Below, one piece after another: positions 13,922 through 24,530 of a stretch of DNA of 64,000 nucleotides. The DNA is from Lethocerus indicus (lineage: Eukaryota; Arthropoda; Insecta; Hemiptera; Belostomatidae). The number at the start of each line of letters is the position of its first letter. The stretch's first letter is position 1. The notes under the pieces are model-generated. The model ran no database searches and was not told the DNA's origin. It saw only the letters and a list, made by a program, of their open reading frames with translations. Position numbers and translations under genes: made by a program. Where the stretch lies: the NCBI GenBank assembly GCA_019843655.1, contig JACDQD010000002.1:5590585-5654584 (forward strand). The letters run 5' to 3'.

Positions 13922-14755
13922 TTTTCACAATATTACGATTCTATCGTTTATGATATTATCGCAGAAGCAAGGCTAACGACATTCATTGATATATAATATA
14001 TTCATTTGAATGACTATAAAATATAATTAAGCAACCGCAGTTCCTGCTTTATAATTGCGAAGTAGCTTGTAATGTTGCTTGCGGCGTGGATATTTAGAAG
14101 ATATAGAAATTAAACTGATTAAACTATTAATCACGAACGTTTATGTAATATTACTAAGCGAATATTAATTTAAATATATATGCAGCAACGTACTGACGAC
14201 TTGGCCACGCTAATGGGCCTAAGAATAAGATTAAAACATAATTAAAAATTTAAATAAAAAGGTTGTTTTGTACATACAAGTACAACTGGTAGAATAACTC
14301 TTGTTCTCTCATTGTTCTCTTGTAACGGTGAAATAACACGGGTGGGTGGCAACAATAGTACATTCTGGCGACGGCCAAACACACCGCCAGAATGAATAAT
14401 TATGAAATGAACGTGAAGGCAACTCTTCCCCTTATTATTAACCGCAAAGAAAACCTTACTCCCAGGTAACAATTCCAAATTTTCACAGGGGCCTGACTGT
14501 AAATCAGACTTTCACAAAACATATTAATGACTCTTAATAACTTCATTATCGTTTCAAATAAAATGTTGTACAAGTATGTACACTACTGAACAAATTCAGA
14601 AGCATTCTATAATTATATAAAAGTGCCGAAATATTTATATCCAACAATTTTTATATTTGGTAAAATAAAATTATTTAACCTAGAATAATATTGAAATAAA
14701 CATTTTCAAATACGAGAAACCATCAGTCAATCTTATATAAACCGTGTCTCTTTTG
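13922..14755. other. AT-rich non-coding stretch
   Basis: AT-rich with many short A/T runs. A 78-codon minus-strand frame at 14,242-14,478 has no recognised similarity. Nothing else supportable is seen. Confidence 0.55.
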
Positions 14756-14764
14756 GATTTTTCA
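14756..14764. repeat. Probable target-site duplication, left copy of SINE
   Basis: GATTTTTCA immediately left of the SINE matches GATTTTCA at 15,006-15,013 on the right except for one T in a T run. Being short and AT-rich, it is suggestive rather than conclusive. Confidence 0.5.
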
Positions 14765-15005
14765 GCCCTTAATGGCTGCTTTGGCGTGCTATGCGCTCCG
14801 GTTCGGTCGGAATGCGATTATGATTCGCATTGTTAAGGTTCAGGTGATAGTCCTCAGAGAGCGTTGCAAGCCAATGCCCTTACGCTATGTAAACTAACAT
14901 CCATGGCATGCGGGCAGATTCGAACTGCCGACCTCTGGCTCCCAAGGCGCTCACCAGACTGTGTTACGCGATAGATGATTTACCCTGCCAACTAGGCTAC
15001 ACCTA
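14765..15005 (-). mobile_element. tRNA-derived SINE, about 241 bp
   Basis: Read on the minus strand, the head holds a perfect A-box (TAGCCTAGTTGG, complement at 14,988-14,999) and a B-box in an intact T arm: stem GGCAG/CTGCC around loop TTCGAAT at 14,913-14,929. A 5-bp stem TCTGG/CCAGA (14,934-14,958) stands where the anticodon arm should be, with an enlarged 15-nt loop. The A-to-B distance is about 70 bp, longer than in a tRNA, and no acceptor stem pairs. That excludes a functional tRNA and fits a SINE. The body downstream is unique sequence containing a 7-bp hairpin (14,811-14,831). Near-identical 8-9 bp repeats flank the element. There is no clear poly-A tail; it ends in a short A run on the minus strand. 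SINEs carry no protein and depend on LINE enzymes for movement. Confidence 0.68.
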
Positions 15006-15013
15006 GATTTTCA
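15006..15013. repeat. Probable target-site duplication, right copy of SINE
   Basis: GATTTTCA directly adjoins the tRNA-like head of the minus-strand SINE and pairs with the copy at 14,756-14,764, with one T fewer. Its position exactly at the head end supports a full-length insertion at that side. Confidence 0.5.
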
Positions 15014-18000
15014 ATAATAACAATGACAAAATGAAGTATATCGTTTGTCCCAAGTGAATAGATTATGAAATTTGTTACAGGAACCTCCTCCCGAATCCGC
15101 TACCGGAATAAACTAAAAATCTTATTTTTATGTTACCGACTAGATTACTAAATGTTGAGACTAGATCGTTGTTGCACTTGTATCATCGACTATAGGTTAT
15201 GAATTTATACACTATAACCAGTCTTATTTCGCGGATAAAACCCCATTAACTATAATTGTGTACCAAATTCTACAATACAGTCACCATTACAAGCCCCCGA
15301 TCCACAACCGTAAAGATACTGGTGTACGTAACGTATTAATATGCAGACAAGGTCTGCAGGTAAAATCAACGTTAATGTCTTCATAGGGAGGACTTGTATA
15401 GGGGGATCTAGGGGAGAAGAGAACTCCCCCAATTGTACCCCGAAGTCGGTCTGGCGTGATGAGGACGTCCCCTAAAACGCGCCCCCTCCAGCCAGTGGCT
15501 CTGGCCAATGTAATTTATGCATTTTAATCTGGGGGCACCCGCACTCTCTCAGTCTCTGAACCCTTCTTTGCTTCCTTCCTTCCTTCCCCTTCGAATGATG
15601 ACTAGGCACTGGCGGTGATTTGAACTTTCTTCTGTCTAAATAAATCTCCCCGGGTTCCGGGACACGACCCCCATTGCATTAATAAAATAGCGGGCGGGGG
15701 AGGAGGATTTGATTGCTCGGTTACTAAAAGTTTAAGCTTTGATATCGACCTTTAAGATCTAACTTGAAGGGCCGTGAACACTTGCAATTCGTGTGAACGT
15801 TCGTTGCATATTACCGTAAAGTATTCCACACTTGGCACGAAATAATGGCCACAACGTAAATACCGGTTTTAATTAGATATGAAAATAAACTTCTATCTGA
15901 AATAATCTCCATTGCATAAAGTAAAGAGGCATTACATACATAAATGGGAGTTAAGGCTTTGGTATGACCATTTCATTAGAATGGTATTCCACAGGAGTGA
16001 TATTTCTTGGCTGATTCGGCTGTATTATTAATAAGGCTCGCATGCCGAACATTTCCCTACGTAAAGTTAATTTATTATGGCGCTTATGAATACATCTTAC
16101 CCGTATTTATTAAATTGTTTTCAGAACTAAAATAAATACATACATACTTGGGCGTATTTGTATTTTTGCTCTGACAATAATTTGACTATTAATTAACCAC
16201 AGGTAAAGTAATATTTTTAGTATTATCTCTTGTTGCATTAATAAAAATCATCATTTAGCTCCGCGAACCATAAAATATTTCTCTCTTCGTAACGCAGCGT
16301 GATATGTGTTATTCGGAGACCAGATAAATATAATATAACGTACTTTGAGGGGAGGTGGACACACAGTCCGAAGTATAATTCTTAAGCGGATTTTAGTTCC
16401 TCGTAAAAGGATATGGATGTGGCGCAGTACAGAAGGAATAAAATATGTCTTCTCCGAAGGAAGCGTTCCTGGTAAAGGGAGACTGGGATTGGGGTGGGCA
16501 GAATTTTTGGAAAATAGGATAAAGAGAGCGGCCGAGAGGAAGAATTGTAAGAGAAACCCTCGGTGGCGTCGTGAGGGGGGAGGCACCCGCCGACAAAAGC
16601 CGTTTTACACGCGTCCTCACCCCCGTCCGGGGGACTTACCCTTCCACCTTAACAGCCCCACAAGTCTCCAAAATGAGAACAAGAACCTCGCCCATTGTCC
16701 ATTAAAAACTGAAAACAAAAATCATAGCTCAACTCAAGAATTACAAAGTCCCAAATCGTATATTTATATTAGTCAATTCAACTAATAGAAATATTTCTTT
16801 AAAGAATTTAAGATAGTTGATTGGAGGTAGCCGAAGGCTTTCCTGAAACATACCTGTGCCTTGGTTTAATACCAGTGAGGCGATTGCAGTATCAAATTCT
16901 GCGTTACAAACATAAATCAATCTATCTGCGGTTTCTCTGGCCTGTCTATTAATTATTTGTAATTATATAGCATTGCATTTTATGCTTGTAATGACAATAA
17001 ATTCGTAATACTTTTAAAATATCGACGTGATCGGGCCAGTATGCACTGTATTACTGTTTCCTATTAATTCGGCTTGTGTTCTCCCGTTTAAAACCGCCAT
17101 TATTCTTCGAAGTCGGCTTAGCGAAAGTGCAACTACGGGCGCTTTTCGTTGTCCCCAACAGATTCCACCAGCAATAAATAATTTATAAGATCGCAGACCG
17201 GGGCAAACTGGAAGCGGGATAGGAGCCAGATCCCTTTCGGCAAACTGTCCTTAAAGAAACAGGATTTCCAAACAATCTTCACTAGCTATTTTCAGCAAAT
17301 GCAATAAGATTCCGAACAATGAAGAAGGCTATATTCTTCGTTAAAAACATATTACAGGATTAGCCTGTAATTTATCTCTTAAACCCCTGATGAAATCTGA
17401 AGATGATATTACAACTGAATAGATAGTATGTCTAGTATTTCATTTCTATCTTATTAATAAGTATAAGAAAGACAAAACTATTCCTTGGAAAACGAAGTAT
17501 AAATATAAAAACTCTTGTGTTATGTTGGGAAATTTGTGAAAAAATGTTCATGGTGTCAGTCATATCTTATGTAATATGCTAACCGGCCCGAATAGAGTGG
17601 TCGACCTTTAAAAAAATCCAGACCTGGGAAAGGGAGCCGTTAACACATATTAGATAATAATGAAAAGTTCATTTATGAATAAAGTTGGTCGCGGAAGTGC
17701 CCTACCTGATCTTCTGAATGAGGTAACCAGAGCCACGAAAACTGCCTTTAATCTGGGAAAAATAGGACAGCTCTCGCCAAGTCCCGGGCCCTACTCCTCC
17801 GCCATTCCGACACAACTTTAATCCGTTCGAGCTAATTTTCAAACAAACTTTGGGCATAAAAATAACACAAGATGACCCGCTACCGCCTCCTTTGGGAAAC
17901 TAAATCGGCGCCCGTCCTGCCGTATTGTTTCAACAGCAGCAAATCCCGAAGGACATATAAAGTGGTTTCGCATAGGTGAAGAACCCGTAGGAGGAAGTTA

Positions 18001-18117
18001 GAATAAGGAAATTCAATGAGTACATAACAAGACACTTTAAGTCACTTCTCCAAAATGGCTTCTTCTGTTCCTATTTTTCGGAAAACAAATCTTCCAACTG
18101 TTAATATACAATAATTG
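15014..18117. other. Non-coding stretch, no gene recognised
   Basis: GC-richer patches at about 15,400-15,720 and 16,490-16,660, otherwise AT-rich. A (CTTC)n-like tract runs at about 15,571-15,589. Opposed frames at 16,251-16,586 (-) and 16,345-16,785 (+, 146 codons) overlap. The plus frame gives a basic, low-complexity translation with no recognised family, so both are probably compositional. Confidence 0.5.
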
Positions 18118-18163
18118 ACGTAAATTATATAATTTACGTAATATATACAATTATATAATTGTA
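18118..18163. repeat. Two adjacent perfect palindromes
   Basis: A 22-bp perfect palindrome with half-site ACGTAAATTAT (18,118-18,139) is followed six bases later by an 18-bp perfect palindrome with half-site TACAATTAT (18,146-18,163). Both are AT-rich and could form cruciforms. Possible explanations are chance in AT-rich DNA, a dimeric-factor site or the core of a decayed inverted-repeat element. Confidence 0.85.
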
Positions 18164-21162
18164 CTATTAATACAAATAGTGAAACTTCCTTTGAAAGATC
18201 CTAAAATAAGAAAAACAAATATATGGCTCTCCGAAATTCAGTATATTTTAAATCACTGTACCTACTTCGAGGACTCAGTTTCTGCAAATATTGCATACGA
18301 TAGAGAAGTGGAAATAAATTGAATTTAGCTTCTGCACTAATTTTGTTACAGCCGCTGATACGTTTAAAACATACGCAGTTGTTTGAAAATTGAACGACAC
18401 GTACGGCGTAGGTCTGGGTTTCGGTTTCGTAGAGAACAATTATCGTTGCCAGTAGTATTGGAAGCACGCGGTTTTCAGAAGTAGTGAGGACGTGACAGAA
18501 ATACGTGAAAGTCAACCGAGAAATGGAACTTCTTCAACTATCCCAATCAACCGGACGACCCGAATTAAACTATGTCCCGGTAAGGCAAAGGGCTCGTTTC
18601 GTAACTTATTATGAAATTAATTCAGTACTTACAGAGACGCGTTTCTGAATTATAAACGAGTCGCTGACACTTGTACAAAACGATGCATCATTTTCTCATT
18701 CCAACTCGGCATATTTGAATTATATTAATGTAAAATAACCCTCAAAACTGACAGAAAATATTGGTACAAATAATTATTTCAAACTAGATTCTATCATTTC
18801 ATAATTCACTTCATAATACCTAATTTTCATAGTTGTTATATCAATCAATTTCTTATAAAGCAGGCAGCAATTACGTTTACCACCTAAGCATTAACCATTA
18901 TGAAATTGACGTAACACTAGTGAATACCATATTGTTTTTAATAAATAACAGAATATATTGAAAAGAATTGTGTGTGTTAATCATTGGTAATGGACGCGGC
19001 CAAATAAAGACAATCAATTCGACTTCTTCATATTTTCATGTGAAATTTTCTTAATCAAAGTATTAAGTAATAATGCAAACCACAAGAAACAACTATATAT
19101 ACTCTAGTTTTTATTTTCATATTAAAATTTTGAAAAGATCCATCTATCTAGGATTAAGAGTAGTTTTGAAACATGGGAAAGATGAGGGAATTTCGCAGCA
19201 CCTTTCCCGCCTACACTGTCGAGATCCTCGGTTTTCCTTTATACCAGCTGGCACAACGAAGCTTTACAGGTGGCATATGGAGTGGCACAGGGATAATGCC
19301 CGGGGATGTGACGCCTCGTCGTAAAACATAGTCACCTTAGTGGGGGTCCCTCATAAAAGTTTCAAATCGCTCAGATATACAGAGGAAAGTGACCGTAAAC
19401 CACCCACTACTCCTCGCTCAGGACCGTGTTATTTTGCAAAGTTATGGGCCGATAAAATGTTATAAAAAGGTGCTCTTCATAATATGGGGTGTTTTATGAG
19501 AAAATACTACTGAACTTTGAATTGGAAATGCTTGTATTTGGAAGTCCCTAGAAGGACGCCCAACCTGGAAGTTCCTCACAGTATTTGAAATTTTTTGCCA
19601 CATGACCAGTGAACAATAATAACTCAAAATTCGCTTTCTCGTTTGGTACGTTGGAAGAACAGAAACCGGAATGGTACAAGGCACCACGGAAATATCCGGG
19701 CATTAGAGAAACTCCAAAAATGAGCAGCCTCATTTCCTGCAACCTTGCAAAGCGGCATACAAAATTTGGGGGGGACCATTTGAAGAGTGGCCGGTTGAAT
19801 ATGGGAGGTGGTGAAACGCAATATCCGTCAACCGCGGGCCGAAGCTAGTGCCGGGCTCTTGGGCTTGAACAGCTCTTGGGGCGAGACGTCTTTTTTCTGA
19901 AATGTCATGAGCACGACTCGAGGCCGCTCATTGTCGGAGCACCCCCCTCCACCCCCACCACCCCAACAACGACACGCCATCAAAACTCCGCCTACGCCAC
20001 TTTCAATTGTTGTCTGAGAGGCTCGACAATTCAAAAGAGGAAGTACTTAGAGTGCGGCGCTGGGGGCCCCCGAAGGGGCTGCAATACCTCGGCAACCGCC
20101 AAGAAAAATTATCTTAAAACGCTAAGTAACGGCACGACCGACAACGAACGAAGAGCGGGAAAGGCGGTGTAAAAGGCATCGCTGCCATAGTGCTTCCACC
20201 GGTAAATGTTTCTGCCGAGTTATAAAATGAATCCGCGATTCACTTATAATCGTAACCCAGAAAGCCGAGCTCTCCCTGAAAATAGTAATAAATAGTCGCT
20301 CAAATTTCTTTCATTAAAAGTAAGCATCTATCATTTTACCCAACTTAAATTAAACGTTTCAAATCTATGGACAAAAGGAGCACCGTCGGTGAAGGCAAAA
20401 AGAGTAGCACTTCAACACATCCGACATGGTTAAAGTCACGATTTTTCAATCTTACTACCCAGCTGAGAATATCCGACAACTACCGAGGAAGTTACCGAGG
20501 AATATTTAACTGAAATCAATCGGTACTATACTGAAATACCGATACCATATTTCACGAATCTTTTCTGAATTTTACCACATCCAACTTGCAATCTAAAGTA
20601 ATGAAATCCTGAGATCTCGTAGCGGACGCTATCGAGCGATCTATTTCAAGCGCGTTCCAGGAAAATTATTCGATCGCTATTTCTGGAACAGGGTTTTCCG
20701 CAGTACACTATCAAGTGGACTCAGAAATGTCAGTTTTAAGCATCGACCACCACTCGAATGAATCTCTGTTCGACGTCATTAAAACTGTACCAAGTACAGT
20801 CTAGAAGATAGAGAAAATATAAGCCAACATAAAGCTAAGGCGTAGTGCGACCAGTCCATTTTTCTATTCTCACTTAGACAAACGGGCCAAATTTAATATA
20901 GTAATGTACTCATTTATAGAACCCATTTGTGATGTTTGTATATATTATAAAATTAATACAAAGAAAACACTGAAATAATGGACTGATAAGGGACCAATAG
21001 TTTTGGCACTGACTCCGGGTTCCGAAGGTGAAAACTCCCCGAAGTGTTATCAACTATTTAGGGGTACTCAGAGATTCGTCACCAGAGTGTGCTCATTCAA
21101 ATTTCACCTAATCAAGCGGCAAGTCAAGTAGGCGCCCTGCCGGCGTTAAATGGTTCAAGTCC
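18164..21162. other. Non-coding stretch, no gene recognised
   Basis: A GC-rich section at about 19,640-20,180 carries overlapping open frames on both strands (for example 19,876-20,172 + and 19,828-20,034 -). It includes a C-rich tract at about 19,940-19,968 made of C6, C5 and C4 runs. A 104-codon minus-strand frame lies at 18,201-18,515. No translation shows a recognisable domain. Confidence 0.5.
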
Positions 21163-21185
21163 CCCGGCTGAATATTTCAGCCGGG
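21163..21185. repeat. Perfect 10-bp stem hairpin
   Basis: CCCGGCTGAA and TTCAGCCGGG flank a 3-nt loop. The stem is GC-rich and would be stable in RNA or single-stranded DNA. It begins just after GGTTCAAGTCCC (21,152-21,163), which resembles a polymerase III B-box, but no convincing A-box was found upstream. Confidence 0.85.
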
Positions 21186-22620
21186 CCCGCCTCCTCCGCT
21201 CACTATTTACACGTCTGATTAGATTATGCCCCCAGCAGTCGCTTAATAACTCAGCGGCGTCTCTATCCTAACCCTCTAACGGCATAAATTGACTTTCCAC
21301 CTTCTCAACGTGGGACACCCCCGACGTATTTGGTATGCTCAAAGAGAGAGAGGGAGAGGGGGAGAGGGAGACGTCCAAGACGAATTTCTCGGATATACAA
21401 TATTTCAAAAGTAAACGGGTCGGGAAATGCAGTGCAAACATTCATCAGGTGGTTTCGGGCAAACCATATTTAAAAAGGATGTTTGGCTTTAAGTCAAATG
21501 TTTGAAACATTGAATGCACAGATATATTACCGCGTGAAACTAAACAACGAAAATCACTCAGCGATACGGAGGTTTCCTTAATATATTTATTTTAAGTACA
21601 CCGTGTATTCCAGTTTATTGTTTAAATAAGCAAATTTCTCCTTCTAAAAATACAAATATATGCATTTTGAAGGGTTGAACTAATAATAATGTGATATTCA
21701 GACGATTTTCAAGAAAAGAATACGTAGATAAGTAATGTAAATTGAGTATAATTAAAGACTTAAAATTATCTAAGCCATTAAACGGACAGACGTAAACCAT
21801 TAGAACAGGGTACCTTCGGTCTAAGAGCGAATATGGCAACAGTATCTGGTTGAGAGTTCGTTCGTTTACCGAAAGTTAGCCCGTTCTTTAGCCCCAATGT
21901 TTGCACTCACTGCAGCGTCTCCATCCCTCTCTGTCGGTTCCCAAGTAACTGTTGATTATTACTAATGAATCCTCAACAGGGAGAGAATCGCTCTACTAGT
22001 TACACCAAAGCCTCGGTCTTTACTTTCCAGTGTCGAGAGCAAACTGTTTTCACTAACAAATTTCTGAATCTCTCAACTTTCGTAAAAATCAACCGTGAGT
22101 AGTATAACATGAAGAAAAAATTATTAATCGCTTGAAATATCAAGTATTTTAGGAGTTATTTAGATATTTATTCATGCCACTGATCACGCAGATATATGTC
22201 GAATAAATTCAATAAAGGTATGTCCATGTCAGTTATAATTAAAATGACTACACTAATGTACCCACGTGCAGTAAATCCACCTTTAGAACGCGACCAGACC
22301 GTTATATATTACGTTAAAATAACTGAACAGCACTAAAAAGTGTTGAATTCTTACCTTTTATGAGGAGTAGCTCGCTCCTTTTCTCACTTTTGAAGCTGCA
22401 GCACCTGAAACGGCAACGGTTTAGGTTATTAATGCACAGATTAAAATCTCTTCCATTAAATTTTGCATTCCTAGACTGTAACGTAATGTATGTAAATGAG
22501 GCAGCATATTTCAACCATCATTACCCAGATATGCAAACATGTATTGACCCGATGATTAATGATACTAGTACAAAAACAATTTGAAGCCTTGATGATTGTC
22601 GTATTGTTAAAATAAGAATT
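21186..22620. other. Non-coding stretch with a GA-rich tract
   Basis: A GA-rich purine tract (AAAGAGAGAGAGGGAGAGGG-type) lies at about 21,341-21,371. The remainder is AT-rich with frames below 75 codons and no recognised similarity. Confidence 0.55.
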
Positions 22621-22622
22621 TA

Positions 22623-22663
<41 letters not shown>
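22621..22663. repeat. (TA)n microsatellite
   Basis: TA dinucleotide array broken once by TG near its start and passing into a short CACACA run at its end. Minus-strand translation of this array gives an artificial isoleucine/tyrosine repeat frame, which is not a gene. Confidence 0.95.
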
Positions 22664-23410
22664 TATCAGTAGGAAGTGATTCGAAAAAGATCTGTCAAAC
22701 TGACGAGCCTAAAATGTATCCGGGATATACCGTGGCTGCGAAACTGTGGGCGAGGAGTTGGCCGACAATACTTCAGATTCCCCAAAGACTCGGGCAAAGC
22801 GAAGGGCCATAATCATAAAAGTTACATTAATGGCCCCCACCCCGCTCTCGTCGGAAGAGGAAAAGAGAGGGGGATGGAGGGATCTGATTCGAGTTAGACT
22901 TTTCTGGTTGAACGGCTTCTTGTTCATGCACGCTTGAGCACCATCCCATATAATATCTTCCGCCTTCATTTTTATTCAATACCGGAGCACCACTCGAAAA
23001 GCACCAGCGAATAACCCCTCCGCCAATCGCTCAAAGGTGTTGCTCTCGGTAAATAAGATGAGAAATAATAAGAATAGTACGCATTATTCTGATATACACC
23101 CATTAATGAAGAAAATAGTCATAATGAAAGAAATATTTCTAAAGTTAATCAACCTTATCAAACATTCAGAGAAATTAATTTCGCTAAGATTAGGTTTGTT
23201 AAAGTCACCAAGGTGAATTCATCGAACGAGTGATATATAAACGAAAGGAGAACATAAGCACAATTATGCAGAAATGAGTGCTATAAAAAAAAGAAAATTA
23301 GAACATACATATAAGGTAAAAAAGTACAGGTAAGTTTAGTAATAAAGATGATAGTAGTGATAAATATTTTGAGGGGTATTCCTATCTTAAAACTTTATAT
23401 TACGTTATAT
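22664..23410. other. Non-coding stretch, no gene recognised
   Basis: Overlapping opposed frames at 22,676-22,969 (73 codons +, 86 codons -) sit in a GC-richer patch at about 22,730-22,880. Neither shows a recognised motif. The rest is AT-rich. Confidence 0.55.
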
Positions 23411-23452
23411 AATAATAATAATAAGAAGAAGAAGAAGAAGAAGAAGAAGAAT
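23411..23452. repeat. (AAT)n then (AAG)n compound microsatellite
   Basis: Four to five AAT-type triplets pass directly into about nine AAG triplets. A single base change in one repeat unit followed by expansion would explain the compound structure. Confidence 0.95.
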
Positions 23453-24239
23453 ATAACAACGGGGTTAATACTGCCGTTTCAAACGTCAATGGTGTAGCGC
23501 TTCAATAATTGAAGGCGTAGCTCACATCTACATAGGAAATAAAATATCTCAAGTGTAAGTCGCGCGTATGTAATTGGAAAGTTGTAATTACGAATAAGAG
23601 TAAACATCCGGAATAAGTTAATGGGGCAACGTCAAGTGAAGATTCACATGATAAGACAGCTCCGAGGCGCGCTTTAGAAGGCGGCCGCCACGAGCGGGAA
23701 GAACCCTGCCTAATGGCTAATGGGCCGCGGACCAATTAAATTTAATGGTTTAACCAATAGCGCATTTCTCATAATTAAGAATACGGAGTGGGCAGTTAAC
23801 AGTTTGTTAGTTGTCCGCCCACCGACCAACAGCAATAACTAACTCCTACGCAGTGATAGAATCAAAATTTTCAAATCAACAAAATATTCAGAATGTCTCT
23901 CAGCAGAGGATAAATTTAAATCCTTTTGAGGAAATATTTTTTAATTTAAGAAATCTGCAGTGACGATGCCACAGGATACGTCGTTCGTATTATCCAAAAC
24001 TATCTGACATAAATAATAAAAGATAAAATCTACACTGATGAGTAAAATAAAATTTTATAAATATTTTTTATTTTCCGTCTGAAAATTTAGTGAATACGTA
24101 CAACAGCCTCCAGTTGTTATACCTGAAGGGAAGCCATGACAATTGGGCTTACAATGGGACTTACTGTTGAACACAAATATAGCAAAAGCGCCGGTTGGAA
24201 ATCTTGAATACAAAGAGAGAATCTCGTAGGAATAAGACT
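23453..24239. other. Non-coding stretch, no gene recognised
   Basis: Contains a short GC-rich patch at about 23,660-23,730 and AT-rich DNA. The longest frame is a 77-codon minus-strand one (23,502-23,735) without recognised similarity. Confidence 0.55.
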
Positions 24240-24530
24240 CCGTAATTCGAGTGATTTATGCGGCCCGGCTCTCTGCAAAGAAAGAAAGGAGGACGTAGGA
24301 GAGCGGGATTAAAAAGTTCACGCCTTATTTTAAAAGCTCGGAGGGACAGGAAGAGAAAAATAGAAAGAGGGAGAGAGGGAGGGAGAGCGAGGTGGAGAGA
24401 GAAATTGAAGAGCGGAGGAAAGCGGCGGAGGCCGGGGGCTAAACGGCCCCCAATACACCCCCCGGGGATAAATACACAAGGGGATTTATTGCCGATATCT
24501 ATCAGACTCCCCAAATTACCTTCGCTTATT
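24240..24530. other. GC-rich, strongly purine-biased island
   Basis: The plus strand is almost all A and G from about 24,330 to 24,440, ending in a GGCGGAGGCCGGGGG-type run. Such tracts can adopt triplex or altered duplex forms. Both strands stay open here (24,258-24,554 + and 24,161-24,514 -, the latter 117 codons), as expected when T-containing stops are rare. The plus translation is an Arg/Lys/Gly repeat and is not credible as a protein. Confidence 0.65.

Noticed and set aside
14934..15005. Functional tRNA gene on the minus strand
   Set aside because: The T arm is perfect but the A-B distance is too long, the anticodon loop is enlarged and no acceptor stem pairs; it is a SINE head.
16345..16785. 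146-codon plus-strand frame
   Set aside because: Basic low-complexity translation over GC-rich, purine-biased DNA, overlapped by two opposed frames. No family recognised.
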